Shown here: positions 20,716-32,700 of the stretch, one piece after another
Layout of the letters: the number at the start of each line of letters is the position of its first letter
How positions within the stretch are numbered: the first letter of the stretch is position 1
From: Carposina sasakii
Taxonomy: Eukaryota > Arthropoda > Insecta > Lepidoptera > Carposinidae
Direction: 5' to 3'
Assembly (NCBI GenBank): GCA_014607495.2
Contig: CP053172.1
Coordinates: 8,818,888-8,882,887, forward strand
Length of the DNA stretch: 64,000 nucleotides
Made by a program: the position numbers and the translations under genes
Notes under the pieces: generated by a model
Told to the model about the DNA's origin: nothing
The model's input: only the letters and a program-made list of their open reading frames with translations
Databases searched by the model: none

Positions 20716-21815
20716 AAGGAATTTAGTTTGATAAAGGGTACGCATGACGCTGTATATTATTTTGAAAGAGTAGGGGTTAATTGGCAAAAACATTTAACAA
20801 ATTTTGCTTAACCATTCCATGTTGATAGATTTTTGGGAGGTCAAAGTATAAAATGTGATTCATTTCTTATATGCCATTCTACTGCTCTAAAAGGAGATTT
20901 TTAAAAAATCATAAAATTGTCATATCTCCGACACCGTGAATTTTCGGATGGGGTGTTCCTTATATATAAAGGTAGCTAACGAGGTGCACTTTCACATGTG
21001 AAAAGAAATGATCCTTATTTCTGGTTTTTGAAGATTTTTATGTACATATAAATAAATACGGCTAGGTTCCTGAAATTGTGTAGTCAGAACTGCGAGATCT
21101 TAAAGGAGATACCATGGCCGCTACGTTTTATGCTAAGAAAAAACTCACTAGGAAGCATTTTAAAGTATGTAATAAAATATTTCTCTAATAAAATATTTCT
21201 CTAACTGTTAACGTGTTCCTTAAATTTGTTATCATACTCGTAGTTTCTAAGCTATAATCATGATAAACATTATTACCAACTAATAAACGAAAAATCTAAA
21301 GTTTTCAAGTTCTTATAAAATAAATAAATAGATAATCCATATGATGTTCTCCTGTATTTATAATTCCGCTGGTTGTAATCAATTTCAGTGGAGAGATTTA
21401 CAATTTCGGTGGTTTGATAATAATATCGATGACGATTGAAATTTTTAAATGCAGATATCTCGAGAAATAATACGTTTTTAAAAATGTGTACCATATGACT
21501 GAATATTATATACTCGTATTTTTGGCTATTACTTCGAATACAAAAAAGTTATAGAAAAAGGATATAAAATTTCGCCAGCGTAATTAGTCAAAAATCGAGG
21601 TTGTTGAAATTCACCCTTGTATTATGGTACAGTACAGTGGTTATAACAGCACAACAATAATGTAGTTGCTTATTCTTGCTTGAGATCCATTGTATTTTAC
21701 CACTTACTGACATTTTTATGGCTCACTTTTTATAATTTTATATTTTGATTGATTATTATTATATTCATTGTTTTTCCAAATTACTTATAAGCAGACTGTA
21801 TTATGAATACTTTTA
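20716..21815. other. No gene recognised
   Basis: I could not tell whether the sequence after the LINE tail belongs to the gypsy element. 21085-21125 resembles repeat pieces near 6090 and 30200. No supported ORF or gypsy 3' LTR was found. Confidence 0.4.
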
Positions 21816-21819
21816 TGTA

Positions 21820-21995
21820 AAAAAAAAAAATGCTCTGGTGTCTATAACACAGGAAATCCTAGCTTAGACACCAGTATGATCTATTAATGTACAAAATTCT
21901 TACACATTATAATTTTATAAATTTGTATAACTACTGTCTGTACATACCGTGTCAAATAAGAATAAACGTTTATTATTATTATATTATTATTATTA
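21820..21995 (+). repeat. LINE 3'-end fragment with trinucleotide tail
   Basis: An A-run is followed by GTGTCTATAACACAGGAAATCC, ACTGTCTGTACATACCGTGTC and AATAAACGTTTATTATTATTA. This layout (short 3' UTR, AATAAA, repeated TTA) fits the tail of a non-LTR element. Confidence 0.5.
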
Positions 21996-23200
21996 TAGTG
22001 ACATAAAGCAGTATAGCAGTGCAGTTATGCCATAGTTTCTGAGTGCATTTACACATAATATTACTCATGCAGTTGAATAGTTTAGACATACAATTTAGAA
22101 ATGCAGTTTAGTAAAACCATCTAGAGATGCAGTTCACTCTATAGTTTAGAAACGCAGTTAACTAAACAGTAATGAACTATAATTAAAAGGCTTAGAAATG
22201 CAGTCCAGTAAAACCATCTAGAGATGCAGTTTACTCTATAGTTTAGAAACTCAGTTAACTAAACAGTAATGAACTATAATTAAAAGGCTTATTAACCATG
22301 GCTAGGAGTGCTGTTAACTAAAGTAAGATGTAAAGTTAACTATACAGTTTAGAGTTGCAGTTGACTATACAGTTTAAAGTTGCAGTTGACTATACAGTTC
22401 AAAGTTTCAGTTGACTATACAGTTTAGAGTTGCAGTTGACTATACAGCTCAGAGTAGCAATTGACTATACAATTTAGAGTTGCAGTTGTCTATACAGTTT
22501 AGAGTTGCAGTTGATTAAAAACTTTAAGGTTGAAGTTAAGTTAACTTAAAGTTTACTAAAAAGTTAAGTTGCAATTAACTAAAAGGTTAAGTTGGAGTTG
22601 ACTAAAAGATTAAGTTTCAGTTAACTAAAAGGTTAAGTTTCAGTTAACTAATTAGTTGCAGTAAACTAAAAGTTTAGAGTTGCAATTAATTATACAGCCT
22701 AGCGATACAGTTTAGAGATACAGTTAACTACACAGTTACCTATACAGTTTAGAGATGCAAGTTACTATACCGTTTTGAGATGCACTTAACTATACAGTTT
22801 AGACATACAGTTAATTATAATTTAGAGTTGCAGTTAACTATACAGGTTAGAGATGCTCTAACTATAGTTTGAAAATGCAGTTAACTATACAGTTTAAGGA
22901 TGCAATTAAGTACATAGTTTGAGGATACAGTTAACAATACAGTCTAGAGATGCAGGTGAACTTAACATTTAAAATAAATTTAAATAAATAAATAATTTAA
23001 AATCAATTTAAATAAATAATTTAAAATAAATTTAAACATATAAATAAATTTTAAAAAATAAACTTCAAAAGAATTAAATGGTTAACTTAAAATAAATTTA
23101 AGTAAATAAATAAATTTATAATAAACTCAAATAAATAAATAAATTTAAATACAAAATTTAAATAAAATAAATAAATATAAAATAAATAAAATAAAGTTTA
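21996..23200. repeat. Degenerate minisatellite followed by AAATAAATTTAA simple repeat
   Basis: 21996-22960 consists of imperfect ~25-30 bp units built from TTTAGAGTTGCAGTTGACTATACAG and variants (AACTAAACAG, TTAGAGATGCAG). From about 22961 it passes into AAATAAATTTAA-type repeats to about 23200. Looser versions of the first unit continue to about 23650. There is no coding potential. Confidence 0.85.
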
Positions 23201-23394
23201 GCACTGTAACTTAGTGGTGCAGTTCACAAATACAATTTAGCGATGTCCCTTAGAAATACAAAGTAGTTAGCAATGCTGTTAAATAATGCAATGCATTTAA
23301 AGTTTACAGATTAGGAATACTGTTTAGAAATGCAACCTAGCAACCTATAGACAGGTTAGCAATACAAATGAAACCCAGCAATGTATAGAAAGTT

Positions 23395-23505
23395 TATGAA
23401 TACATACATATAACATACATATAATCACGCCTTTATTCCTTACGGGGTAGGCAGAGCACCAAGGGCCGATAGAACCACATGGAGCCACTTCTGACCAATT
23501 TTGAA
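23395..23505 (-). repeat. LINE 3'-end fragment
   Basis: ACATACATATAATCACGCCT and TTACGGGGTAGGCAGAG are the complement of the 3' end of the LINE family seen at 62640-63250, which there ends GAAAAGAGGCGTGTTTTAATGTATGTATC. Confidence 0.65.
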
Positions 23506-23659
23506 TACAAGTTCATGAATACGAGTTCACAAAATCAGTTTAACAATCCAGATGAGCCAGGCAGTTTAAGAATATGTTTGAATCACAACGGTTAGCAATA
23601 AATAGAGTTTAGTAATATGGTTTAATAATCCAATTTTACAATGAAATGTAACAGTGTAG

Positions 23660-24595
23660 ACCTGAACTGTAACTTAGTAGTTAAATTAATATTCGTATTA
23701 CCGTATATAAATACTTTGCGATGATAGATATAATACAACAGGAAGTTAACATAATAATACTAACATAATAGCATAATAAATAAAACATCGTGAAAATATT
23801 TAGCAAATTTAATGTGCCTCTGCAAAAGTCTGGTGAAGTTTCAATAAAATAAACCAGTTCGACTAATGTAGATCACTTAGAATAATATCGTACCATATGA
23901 GAAGTAGGTACCTACGGTTCATGGTGTTAACAAATCGTAGATACTGCTAGTAAGAAATTTTTTATTAAGGTTATTCAATTGAGTTCTAGATTTCCAATAT
24001 TAGTTCAATGTGAAGCTAGTAAAATTTATAACCTCGTGAGCGGGGGCTCACGAGTTGGAATTTAGTGGATTTTAGAGGTAAATTTCAAAATTCTTGGGGG
24101 TAAAATTGGATGTTTACAAAATTGTCGTAGATTTGACAAAAATATCGTAGAATTTGAACTAATTATTGTGCGATACCTAATTTTAATTTTTATGGCATGG
24201 CACTCAAAATTATCGTGGATCAACGATAATTATCGTGCATCTGGCAACGCTGGCACGTACACACTTGTCAAGCGCAAGCACGATGCTGCTTTATAGTGTG
24301 TAGAAAAGGTACATAAACGCACTACGACGTACACCAGTCACAAATGGAAATATTTGAATTTGAAAAATCGTTGCAGTTTTTAGATTAAGGGTTAATTCTT
24401 TACATGACTTTTTACAGATTAAAAAAATTTACAAGTCTCTATTCGCTTTTTTTCGTGCAAAGATCGCGAAACAGGATTTCGTTTTCGCGAGAGTTGGTTA
24501 ACACACGTGTCAGCGAGATCTTTTGGTTTTTAGATCAAATTTGTCATATTTTAGTAATAGAACTGTTTAGTAATATAACTAGGAGTATCGGGGCA
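23660..24595. other. No gene recognised
   Basis: AT-rich. A short block near 24180-24245 repeats ATTATCGTGGATC and GATAATTATCGTGCAT, a local inverted/direct pattern of unknown meaning. Confidence 0.35.
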
Positions 24596-25497
24596 GTCCA
24601 AACAACACCCTAAACGCATTGGACACGAAGGGCCTCATATGCCCGCTGCTTGTAGCTAACTCACAGACTGCACGTGTAGAATGATTGGCAATAGGCTTTA
24701 AAAAGCGTCAGTTTTACATCATTGCTACAGCGAGCGAATCGGCGAGCCAACATGTTACAGCGCACACACAGAGCCCTTCGCTCCCTCTCGATGTCCAGGT
24801 CGTTGTTAAGCTTACTGGTGACCCAATGCCCCAGATACTTAAATTTATCAACCATTTCTAACCTCTAACGGTTTCCCACAAAGTGTCACTGGAGGAAGTT
24901 TCTCATAACACCTGCTTCCGGCTTTGAATACCATTAGCTGACTTTTTTGGGAATTATATCTGAGTCCGTGGGCCACCGCATAAGAATCACAGACATGTAG
25001 AAGCTTTCTCAATCCGCCGACCGATGGACTCAGCAGCACCATATATATCATCAGCGTAGATGATATTGTTCACACAAATACCTTCTATATGGCAACCGAT
25101 ATTAGTGCTGCTGAGTTCACCGATCAGCTTATTCATTGGCGAGGTCAACCCGCCCTGTCTCACTCCACACTCCAACCTGTACACTTCCGAGTTCGAATTT
25201 GCCCACCTTACACTATTCGTTTGATTGTTGTACCAATATTGAAAGATTGAAGTAATCTCAGGCGGCAGCTCGGTATCTTGCCGCATCTTATGCCAGAATG
25301 TATTATATGAGACCAGGTCAAATGCCTTCGATAACTCCAAAAAGCAGGCAAATACCGGCGTTTTCCTGTCCGTGTAATACTGAACAGTCTGCTTAAGGCA
25401 TATGATTGTACTTTCAGTAGATAAACCTGGCCTAAATCCAAGTTGCGCATCATGCAAAACCAGGTGTTTACTTAACTGCCTGTCAAGCAAACTGGAT
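24596..25497 (-). pseudogene. Inverted 5' segment of a twin-primed LINE (RT domain)
   Basis: On the minus strand the segment encodes a non-LTR RT: LHDAQLGFRPGLSTESTIIC, FACFLELSKAFDLVSYNTFW, CGVRQGGLTSPMNKL, the active site NIIYADD, then LLSPSVGGLRKLLHVCDSYA, FKYLGHWVTSKLNNDLDIER and NMLARRFARC. Frameshifts split it into three ORFs (24987-25497, 24848-25051, 24661-24855), and part of the palm is deleted between SP and NKL. Its end, near 24600, reads AFRVLFGLPR, the same residues with which the adjacent plus-strand segment begins. Confidence 0.85.
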
Positions 25498-25880
25498 TGT
25501 AATGGGCTTGCCCCGGTTCTGCAGCGCCTCGGGTATGTTCGCAAAGGCGCGCACCGCCTGTTTTCACGCTTCAATGCGAAAGCGTGGCGCCTCACTGGTG
25601 CACAGAATACGGGCCAGCCCTAACACAGTCTTAGCGATGATTGCCGACAGACTGGATTGCCCCTATATGCGGCATTGCTGTAACAGGCATGTTCCAGTAG
25701 TGCCGTTTGTGAGGGGCTATTGACCTTATGTTTATTTTTTGTGTTTGTGTTGTGTTGTTAGTGTTTAATTATTTTATTTTCCTTATTAATGAACTAAATT
25801 TGTAATTATTTTTAAATGTGTTATCAGAATCTATGGGCCTATTACCTGAAATAAATGAATTTTGAAATTTTGAATAATAA
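25498..25880 (+). pseudogene. 3' segment of the same LINE, normal orientation
   Basis: Reading plus from about 25502: MGLPRFCSASGMFAKARTAC, SPNTVLAMIADRLDCPYMRH, then a stop near 25721. This is the C-terminus that should follow the inverted RT segment at 24596-25497. A T-rich 3' UTR and GAAATAAATGAATTTTGAAA with an AAT-rich tail end the element near 25880. Inversion of the 5' part with a short overlap at the junction is the usual product of twin priming. Confidence 0.85.
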
Positions 25881-25884
25881 TAAT

Positions 25885-25985
25885 ATTCACACACGACACA
25901 ACACATTAACCTAGTCCCACATTAAGATCCATAAAGTCTTGTGTCGTGGGTACTAGGCAACCTTTGCCATTATTGTGGCCAGAGA
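25885..25985 (-). repeat. SINE/retroposon fragment
   Basis: ATTCACACACGACACAACAC, ATTAACCTAGTCCCAC and AAGTCTTGTGTCGTGGGTAC match 41280-41355, the tail side of the tRNA-derived SINE at 41255-41520. Confidence 0.7.
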
Positions 25986-26108
25986 TATAGGCCTGTAATT
26001 AGACACCTCGGAGGCATCCGCAGTTTTACCTTTCAATATTTAAATTTAATTAATTTCAAAAATGTAAGATTTGATTTTTTAATTTTTTTTCTTTAAATCA
26101 CCTGCATA

Positions 26109-26488
26109 TACAGGCTGATTTTTGGTCGTCAACGTTCCCGAAAACTACGGAATCTCCTCATCATCACGATCATTTTTCTCCATGGAAGCATACCTGGGAA
26201 GTGTCTGGTTTCCAAAATATTAAGGTCCAAAGTTGAGTAAATAGACTGCGTTTTTCTGCATAAATGCACATAGACGCGCGTAGCAGGATTTTTTCACGAA
26301 AAATAATTAATATCTGTCTATAAAAAAACTAACATAAACACTATAAATTTCGCACGATCAAGGAATTTAAAAAAAAATTTAAAAAAAAAAATTTCTTTTC
26401 CCAGCATTTTTTTTGGCATAAACTTACTTTATTTCATGTATAGAATACGTATCCTTCGTTAAAGGTGGCCACAAAAAAACATCCTGTA
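26109..26488. mobile_element. TA-target MITE (380 bp), single copy
   Basis: Begins TACAGGCTGATTTTTGGTCG and ends AAACATCCTGTA, with TA on both sides. The termini are short inverted repeats (TACAGG). Apart from scattered substitutions it equals the right half of the palindrome at 4538-4923. Confidence 0.85.
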
Positions 26489-29090
26489 TATGATTGTTAT
26501 TTAGCTTGAAATACGCGCAATACGATGAAATATTATGGGATAAATAAATGCGACAAACTTCAGTAATAAAAGTACAATTCAAAAATTTTTATTTTTCGAC
26601 CCCCCAAAAACCGGCAACTTCAATTTTTTTCTCGGAAACGTTTGTTCTAGCGAATTGATTCTCTCGTCGAACTACGTCGATATACGGGATCAGCTAGAGA
26701 TTTTTCGGGGTTTTCGGAACACTGCTATGGTATGTACCAATAATGGCTTGTACTTACGAGCCATTCTGACGCAACTAGAATAAATAAAAGACATTCTAAG
26801 ATCCATTTTTTATATTGATTGCTCGATAAATACTTGTGTAAGTTACAATTACAGAAACAATATACAGAATTACCTAAATTTAACAACACAATCGTAAATT
26901 CTACAGAGATACGAGTCTACAGATACGCCAATAAAAAAATTACATGTATGTACCTACATTCACAATAAATTTTCTGATAAGTATGTAGCAAGACAAGTCA
27001 CATGTCAATACAGTCAATTTAAACAAACCCAATAAGATATAGTCTGTAACAAAATTTAATTTGTTTCATAAGTATGTACAAGTTTTTCATTATTGCAAAC
27101 AGAAAGCATAAGAATTGTATGGCAAAGGCGTTTGTTCATGCTATTGTCACTAGATGGCGCTATTCCACTGACATACAATACGCGTTAGCTCACGTTCTAG
27201 TTGGATGAAAAAGTAGCGTGGTGTTTATGATCTTTACAATTTTGCGTTCTTACAAACGATACTGCAATGAAAATTTACTTACGCTAAAATTATACATTTC
27301 TAGGGTACAAGTATTATCATAGGCACACATGGCCAAGGTCACATTTTTACACTGCTGTGCGCAGTAGAGATCTATATTTACTAAAGATATTCTTATCATG
27401 TGATCATCATACATACAAAGGTATACAAAATAAACTTTTAGGCACCTAAGAAAACTAAACCAAAGTCAAGCCATTAACAAATTTATAGTCATAAACCGTC
27501 TTAATAAAACACAAAGGACATTACAAAAATCATATAAACTGCTTAGATTATTTTATGTTTGTATTTTTAAAATATTTACATAAAATATTAATACAATTCA
27601 CAAATTTTTGTAATATCTAAGTGTGTATTTCTAATTTTCCTATAACCTAGCTATCTTCTACTGAAATTAACCTGTGACATGAGACCAATAAACCAACCAA
27701 AAAGGTTCAGACATACCCAGGACCTGCCTAAAAATATTTTATTTTGCTTACAAATGAGTCTGAAACGAGTTATTTAACATGCCCATAGTCATGTGCGACG
27801 TAAAGAATGAAATACAACTTGTTCTAAAAAGCGATTATCATTACCAATATAGGTATAACATAGTCACTTTAGCTCAAGCCAAATATACTATGATCACTTT
27901 CTAACAATATCTTTAGCACTTTTTTTTACTAGTTAACAGTGCAATAAAATTTATGTGAAACATAATGTATAACAAAAACTTACTGGCTAAATATAGTCGA
28001 GTCATACACGATATAGTAATATAATATAGAAAGATCAAATGTCATTCTATACCACATACATAATAAAGAGTTCAACATTGAGCACAGTAAACTCATATTC
28101 TAAGCAAAGAAGCTCACCGACAAGTTAACACCACAATAACATTTAAAACATTCTAGAAAATCTTTTACTTAAATAATACTGTCTTTGCATTATTCAGTCC
28201 TAATATAACAATCACACAATTTACAACGCATCTCTAAGGTCTTGCCATATACTAAGATATAGTATATAAAAAATGTATAGATGTAGAAAGGGCCTATCGG
28301 GAACTTAAACCAGGACCTATGACACGGCAGGCAGGGCCATTTATACAATTACATAGTACATGAAGAAATACAATATTTTAAGGTTAATACAGATGTACCT
28401 ATCTTTAATTTTTATTGAAGTTTATGTTGACTTAAATACTAGTTTTTTTATCCCAATTTTTGCCTTTTGTATTGATTGTGTAATTAATGTAGTATTAATA
28501 CTATTACCATAATTTGGTATTTAATTAAAAGTAGAACAATGACTTTAGACACAATAAACAATAGAGACTATTTATCTACATGAAATAATAATATCTACAA
28601 ACATCTATCTGACAAAATTGTACTTAATTTGAAATACAAATTATTAGCATAAAAAAATGTTGATATCACATTGAGCAATTCAATGAAAAATGAATTATTT
28701 TATAAAAAGGATATAAGTAATATTATATTGATGATAACTACCCAAGTACAGTGTAATATTACATGTTGACATGGACGGCACTGAGCAAGAGCCTTTCCAT
28801 TTGTGTATGGCCATACACAAAATGCGTTACTTTAGTGCTATGAAATTGGCTTATTGATTTTTTTAAATGTACTTCCAAAGAGAAATTTGGAAAAAAAATG
28901 TATTAGTATAAGGTGTTTTTAAATTATAGACAGCGGGACATGGACAAGTTATTGTTTACACCTGTCTAGTCACGCCTAGTTTGGTGTTAAACATAAAACC
29001 ATATTATATTAAGAAAAGGCTCACAAAGAAAGATTAAGTAAAATATTGCTATCTACCTAGGTTCTTTCTACCTATTTCGTTTTACGTATT
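26489..29090. other. Long gene-poor stretch; may hold 3' UTR of the host gene
   Basis: No supported ORF in 2.6 kb. 28285-28345 (GGGAACTTAAACCAGGACCT, CGGCAGGCAGGG) is a minus-strand fragment of the SINE at 41255-41520. The stretch lies downstream of the minus-strand gene ending at 29348, so part may be its 3' UTR. I did not find a polyadenylation signal I would defend. Confidence 0.4.
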
Positions 29091-29094
29091 TTTT

Positions 29095-29190
29095 ACAAAT
29101 GCCCCCATAGCAGTCTTGTGGCGTGCCCTGGGAAAAGGCCTACATCCAGCAGTGGACTGCAATAGGCTGATGCTGATGATGATTTTTTTA
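29095..29190 (+). repeat. RTE-like LINE 3'-end fragment
   Basis: GGGAAAAGGCCTACATCCAG, CAGTGGACTGCAATAGGCTG and a GATGATGAT tail form the recognisable 3' end of a LINE family abundant in Lepidoptera. It lies within or just beyond the 3' UTR of the host gene. Confidence 0.7.
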
Positions 29191-29347
29191 CATTAAATTA
29201 TCATACAAAGGCAGATAAGAGGACTAATGTAACCTGACATTCAATATTTTAAAAATCATCTTATAATTAATAAGTAAAGTTGCAGAATGCAAATTTTTGT
29301 CATAAATACTTACTAAAAAAAAAACTGGAAAAAGACGAGAGAAAATA

Positions 29348-29745
29348 CTAAAGTAATGGCGACGTTGGAGGGTGGGTGTACATTTTATGTAAGCCTCTGA
29401 AGGTGCGTAAACAGGTGTGGTCTGCTTGATCCGATTCACAAAGAGTACAGTTCAACTGATCGTCAGCAGTAAATTCACCATCCATTATATGTAGTGGTTT
29501 ATCAATCGTACCGCTCAGTTCCCGAATATTCGAGAAATCAGGTACATCCAAGTCGTTAATTCTGTCACTATTGGTGAAACCTTTGGGTTGAACAGTTAGT
29601 TTGACAAATAGTCTTCTGGCGGTGATGTCCTCATGTCTGCGACGTTTCGGTTGTCGTGTACGTCTGCCTCGGCGTGATTGTAATTTAAAATTCTCTGTCG
29701 TCATATTATATTCACTTGTAAGCTCGGCTGTCGTGTTGACAAGTC
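29348..29745 (-). other. Terminal coding exon of the host gene
   Basis: The acceptor reads ATTTTTATAG before GACTTGTC. Two bases complete a Gly codon begun in the previous exon. The exon carries the basic stretch, the segment ARRLFVKLTVQPKGFTNSDR and the Cys-containing C-terminus, and ends at TAG 29350-29348. A retained-intron reading upstream of 29745 is open but has no supporting signal. Confidence 0.72.
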
Positions 29746-32700
29746 CTATAAAAATAGCATAATATATTATAGTAATATACAAAAAATCCGAACATCTTAA
29801 ATAAATATACAGAAACATATTCTCTAGGCATTATGCTAACATTTTATTTAAATACTCTACTAAGTTTGCGAAATACATACATATATAATATACACACAGC
29901 CATTGAGGAATAAGATGTCATAGAGTGCTAATGTCATACTGTTTCGATGCACCATTGGACTTTTCGGTGCCTCACAATTCCAGTACTTGACAATTAGATT
30001 GCACTACTATTGTTACAATACACTAGTAATGTAGTACATTACTATACATTACACCAATAGAATCTAAGTGTCAAGGACTGGAATTGTGAGGCACCGAAAA
30101 GTCTAATGGTGCATCGAAACAGTTAGTATGACATTAGCACTCTATGACATCTTATTACTCTATGACACAACTGTGTTACCAAAATGAGGTAGCCAGAACT
30201 GCGGGATCGTAGAGGAGGTCCTACTACCACGTTTAGTATAGCAGGACAGATGTCAATTATTACTGTACGATATTATAGGCTGTATGTTATAATTATTCAT
30301 GTGCCTTGTCAATGTCTAGGAGCTGTCAAAGTCAAAGGAACTGTCATTGATATAAACCTCTCGCTCTAGTCCTCTCTGTTCTTTTTTTAATAGCCATACT
30401 TGTTTCCTTGTAGTGAATGAAGCATTGTAATTTAATTTTATTACTTAGATCCACGAACAATAAACATGTTAAAAGTTATTAAACGTATTTATTTATTATC
30501 GTGAAGAATCCAGTACATATATTTTTGGTCCTTCGAGCCGGATTATTTAAAATTGGAAGATGGCACTGGCACTCGGCGGCGTGGCCGATACGAAGATTTC
30601 CAAGGACGACGCTAGTGATCTGGAAAGGTATATTAAGAAAAGATCAAACATTAAAGGACGACTCACAAGAATATATAATTTTGTGCATAACGACAGCGAA
30701 ACATCAGACCAATATCTAATACAAGTTAAATATAATGACCTGGTGGAGCTTTACCATAAGTACGATGAGATACAGATTGAAATTGAAAATATAGACAACG
30801 TTGCTAACCATGAGCAGGAAAGAAAGACAGTGGAGGACAGGTATTTTAGTAATAAGGCGAAGTTGTTGAAACTATTAAGCTCCTTCGAACGGAAACAGAG
30901 CATTATGCCAGCAGACGCACAGGACCTTTCTTTTCCAGCCTTTTCAGGTGGCCTTAATAGCCAAACACAAGTACAACGCAAGATCATGTTACCGAAGATA
31001 CAAATACCAACATTTGATGGGACTATTAGGGAATGGACGAGCTTCAAAGCACTATTTACAAGCATCGTCGATAGCAACACCCAACTTAGCAATCTACAAA
31101 AGCTACAGTACCTAAAATCTCTTCTGCGAGGTGAAGCCGCAAGTATTGTTGCCTCATTAGTATTGTCAGATGAAAATTATCATAATGCAATTGAAAGTTT
31201 AACTAAAAGGTATGAAAATAAACTTATTAATGTTAATTATTATATAAAAAATATCTGTACACACGGAACAGTTTCTAAATTTAACTTAAAAACATTTCTA
31301 ATTGTATTACAGCAAAGTCTTGATTCACTCACTGCGCTTAATGTACCAGTTGTTCATTGGGATTTGATACTTATTTACATAATTGTTAACAAATTAGATA
31401 ATTACTTGCGCACAGCTTGGGAAGTCAGTTGAAATTCAGTGGATTTACCATCACTTAAAGAGTTAATTGAGTTTCTGAATCATCGTTCTACAGCTCTTGA
31501 ATTAATTAATGAAAAGGTAACCAACTCTAATTATTCTAGATTGAACCAAGTAGTGTCTCATGTTAACATAGTGTCGAACAATTGTGTATTGTGCAACAGG
31601 TCACATGATTTAACTAAATGTCCCTCATTTTTAGAAATGGATCCTCTAAACAGAAATAATTTTGTCAAAAATAAGAAATTATGTTTTAACTGCCTTCATC
31701 CATATTCCTTTAAACATAAGTGTTCAAACCGTACTTGTAATATTTGTCATAAGAAGCATCATACAATGATCCATATAACCAAACAAGAATTTAATAGACC
31801 ACTGTCAATTACAAATGAGCGGGCTGTATCTGGTGCACAAACTAATAATCACAATAGTGTAAAACCACAGAAAACTAGTGGCTTTCTTGCACAGCCAGTT
31901 GCTAGTGCGGCAGAGGTAAGCACCTCCAGTGTACTTCACACATGTATAAGTGATTGTTTAGAGGATTCAGTGCAGACTGATAAGTCACAAAACTTAGTGC
32001 ATTTAGCTCACACAAATAGGTCTGAAGTGTTTTTGTCTACAGCACTCATTAAAATTAAAGATATAAAAGGTAACTGGCTAACTGCGCGCGCCCTACTTGA
32101 CAGTGGGAGCCAGGTTAATATTATGACCCAAGATCTAGCGTCCAAACTTAATTTAGAAATGTCCCATCATATAAATTATGTCATACAAGGTGTCAGTCCT
32201 TCACCTATTAAGACTGCATTGTCAACAACAGTTACAATAGCATCTAGATTTACTGACTATGTGAATACCGCACACTGTTTAATAACTGAAAGTATCTCTA
32301 ATAAGTTACCTCAGATTTATATTCCATTATGCAATTTTAAAATACCCAAACATTACAATATGGCTGATCCATTATTTTACATGCCTAAGAGCATTGATAT
32401 ATTGCTAGGCGGTCAGTTATTTTATTCTTTATTACTTCAAGGAAACATTAAGCTGGGTACACACCTACCAACACTCATCAACACAGTCTTTGGGTGGGTA
32501 GTTACAGGTAACATTGAACTTAGCATGCTATCTTTATTTCAAACTTATAATACAGTCCACACTCTTACTGACAACAGTCACACTCCTATTGACAATAGTC
32601 ACACTCTTACTGACAACAGTCACACTCTTATTGACAATAGTCACACTCTTACTGACAACAGTCACACTCTTATTGACAATAGTCACACTCTTACTGACAA

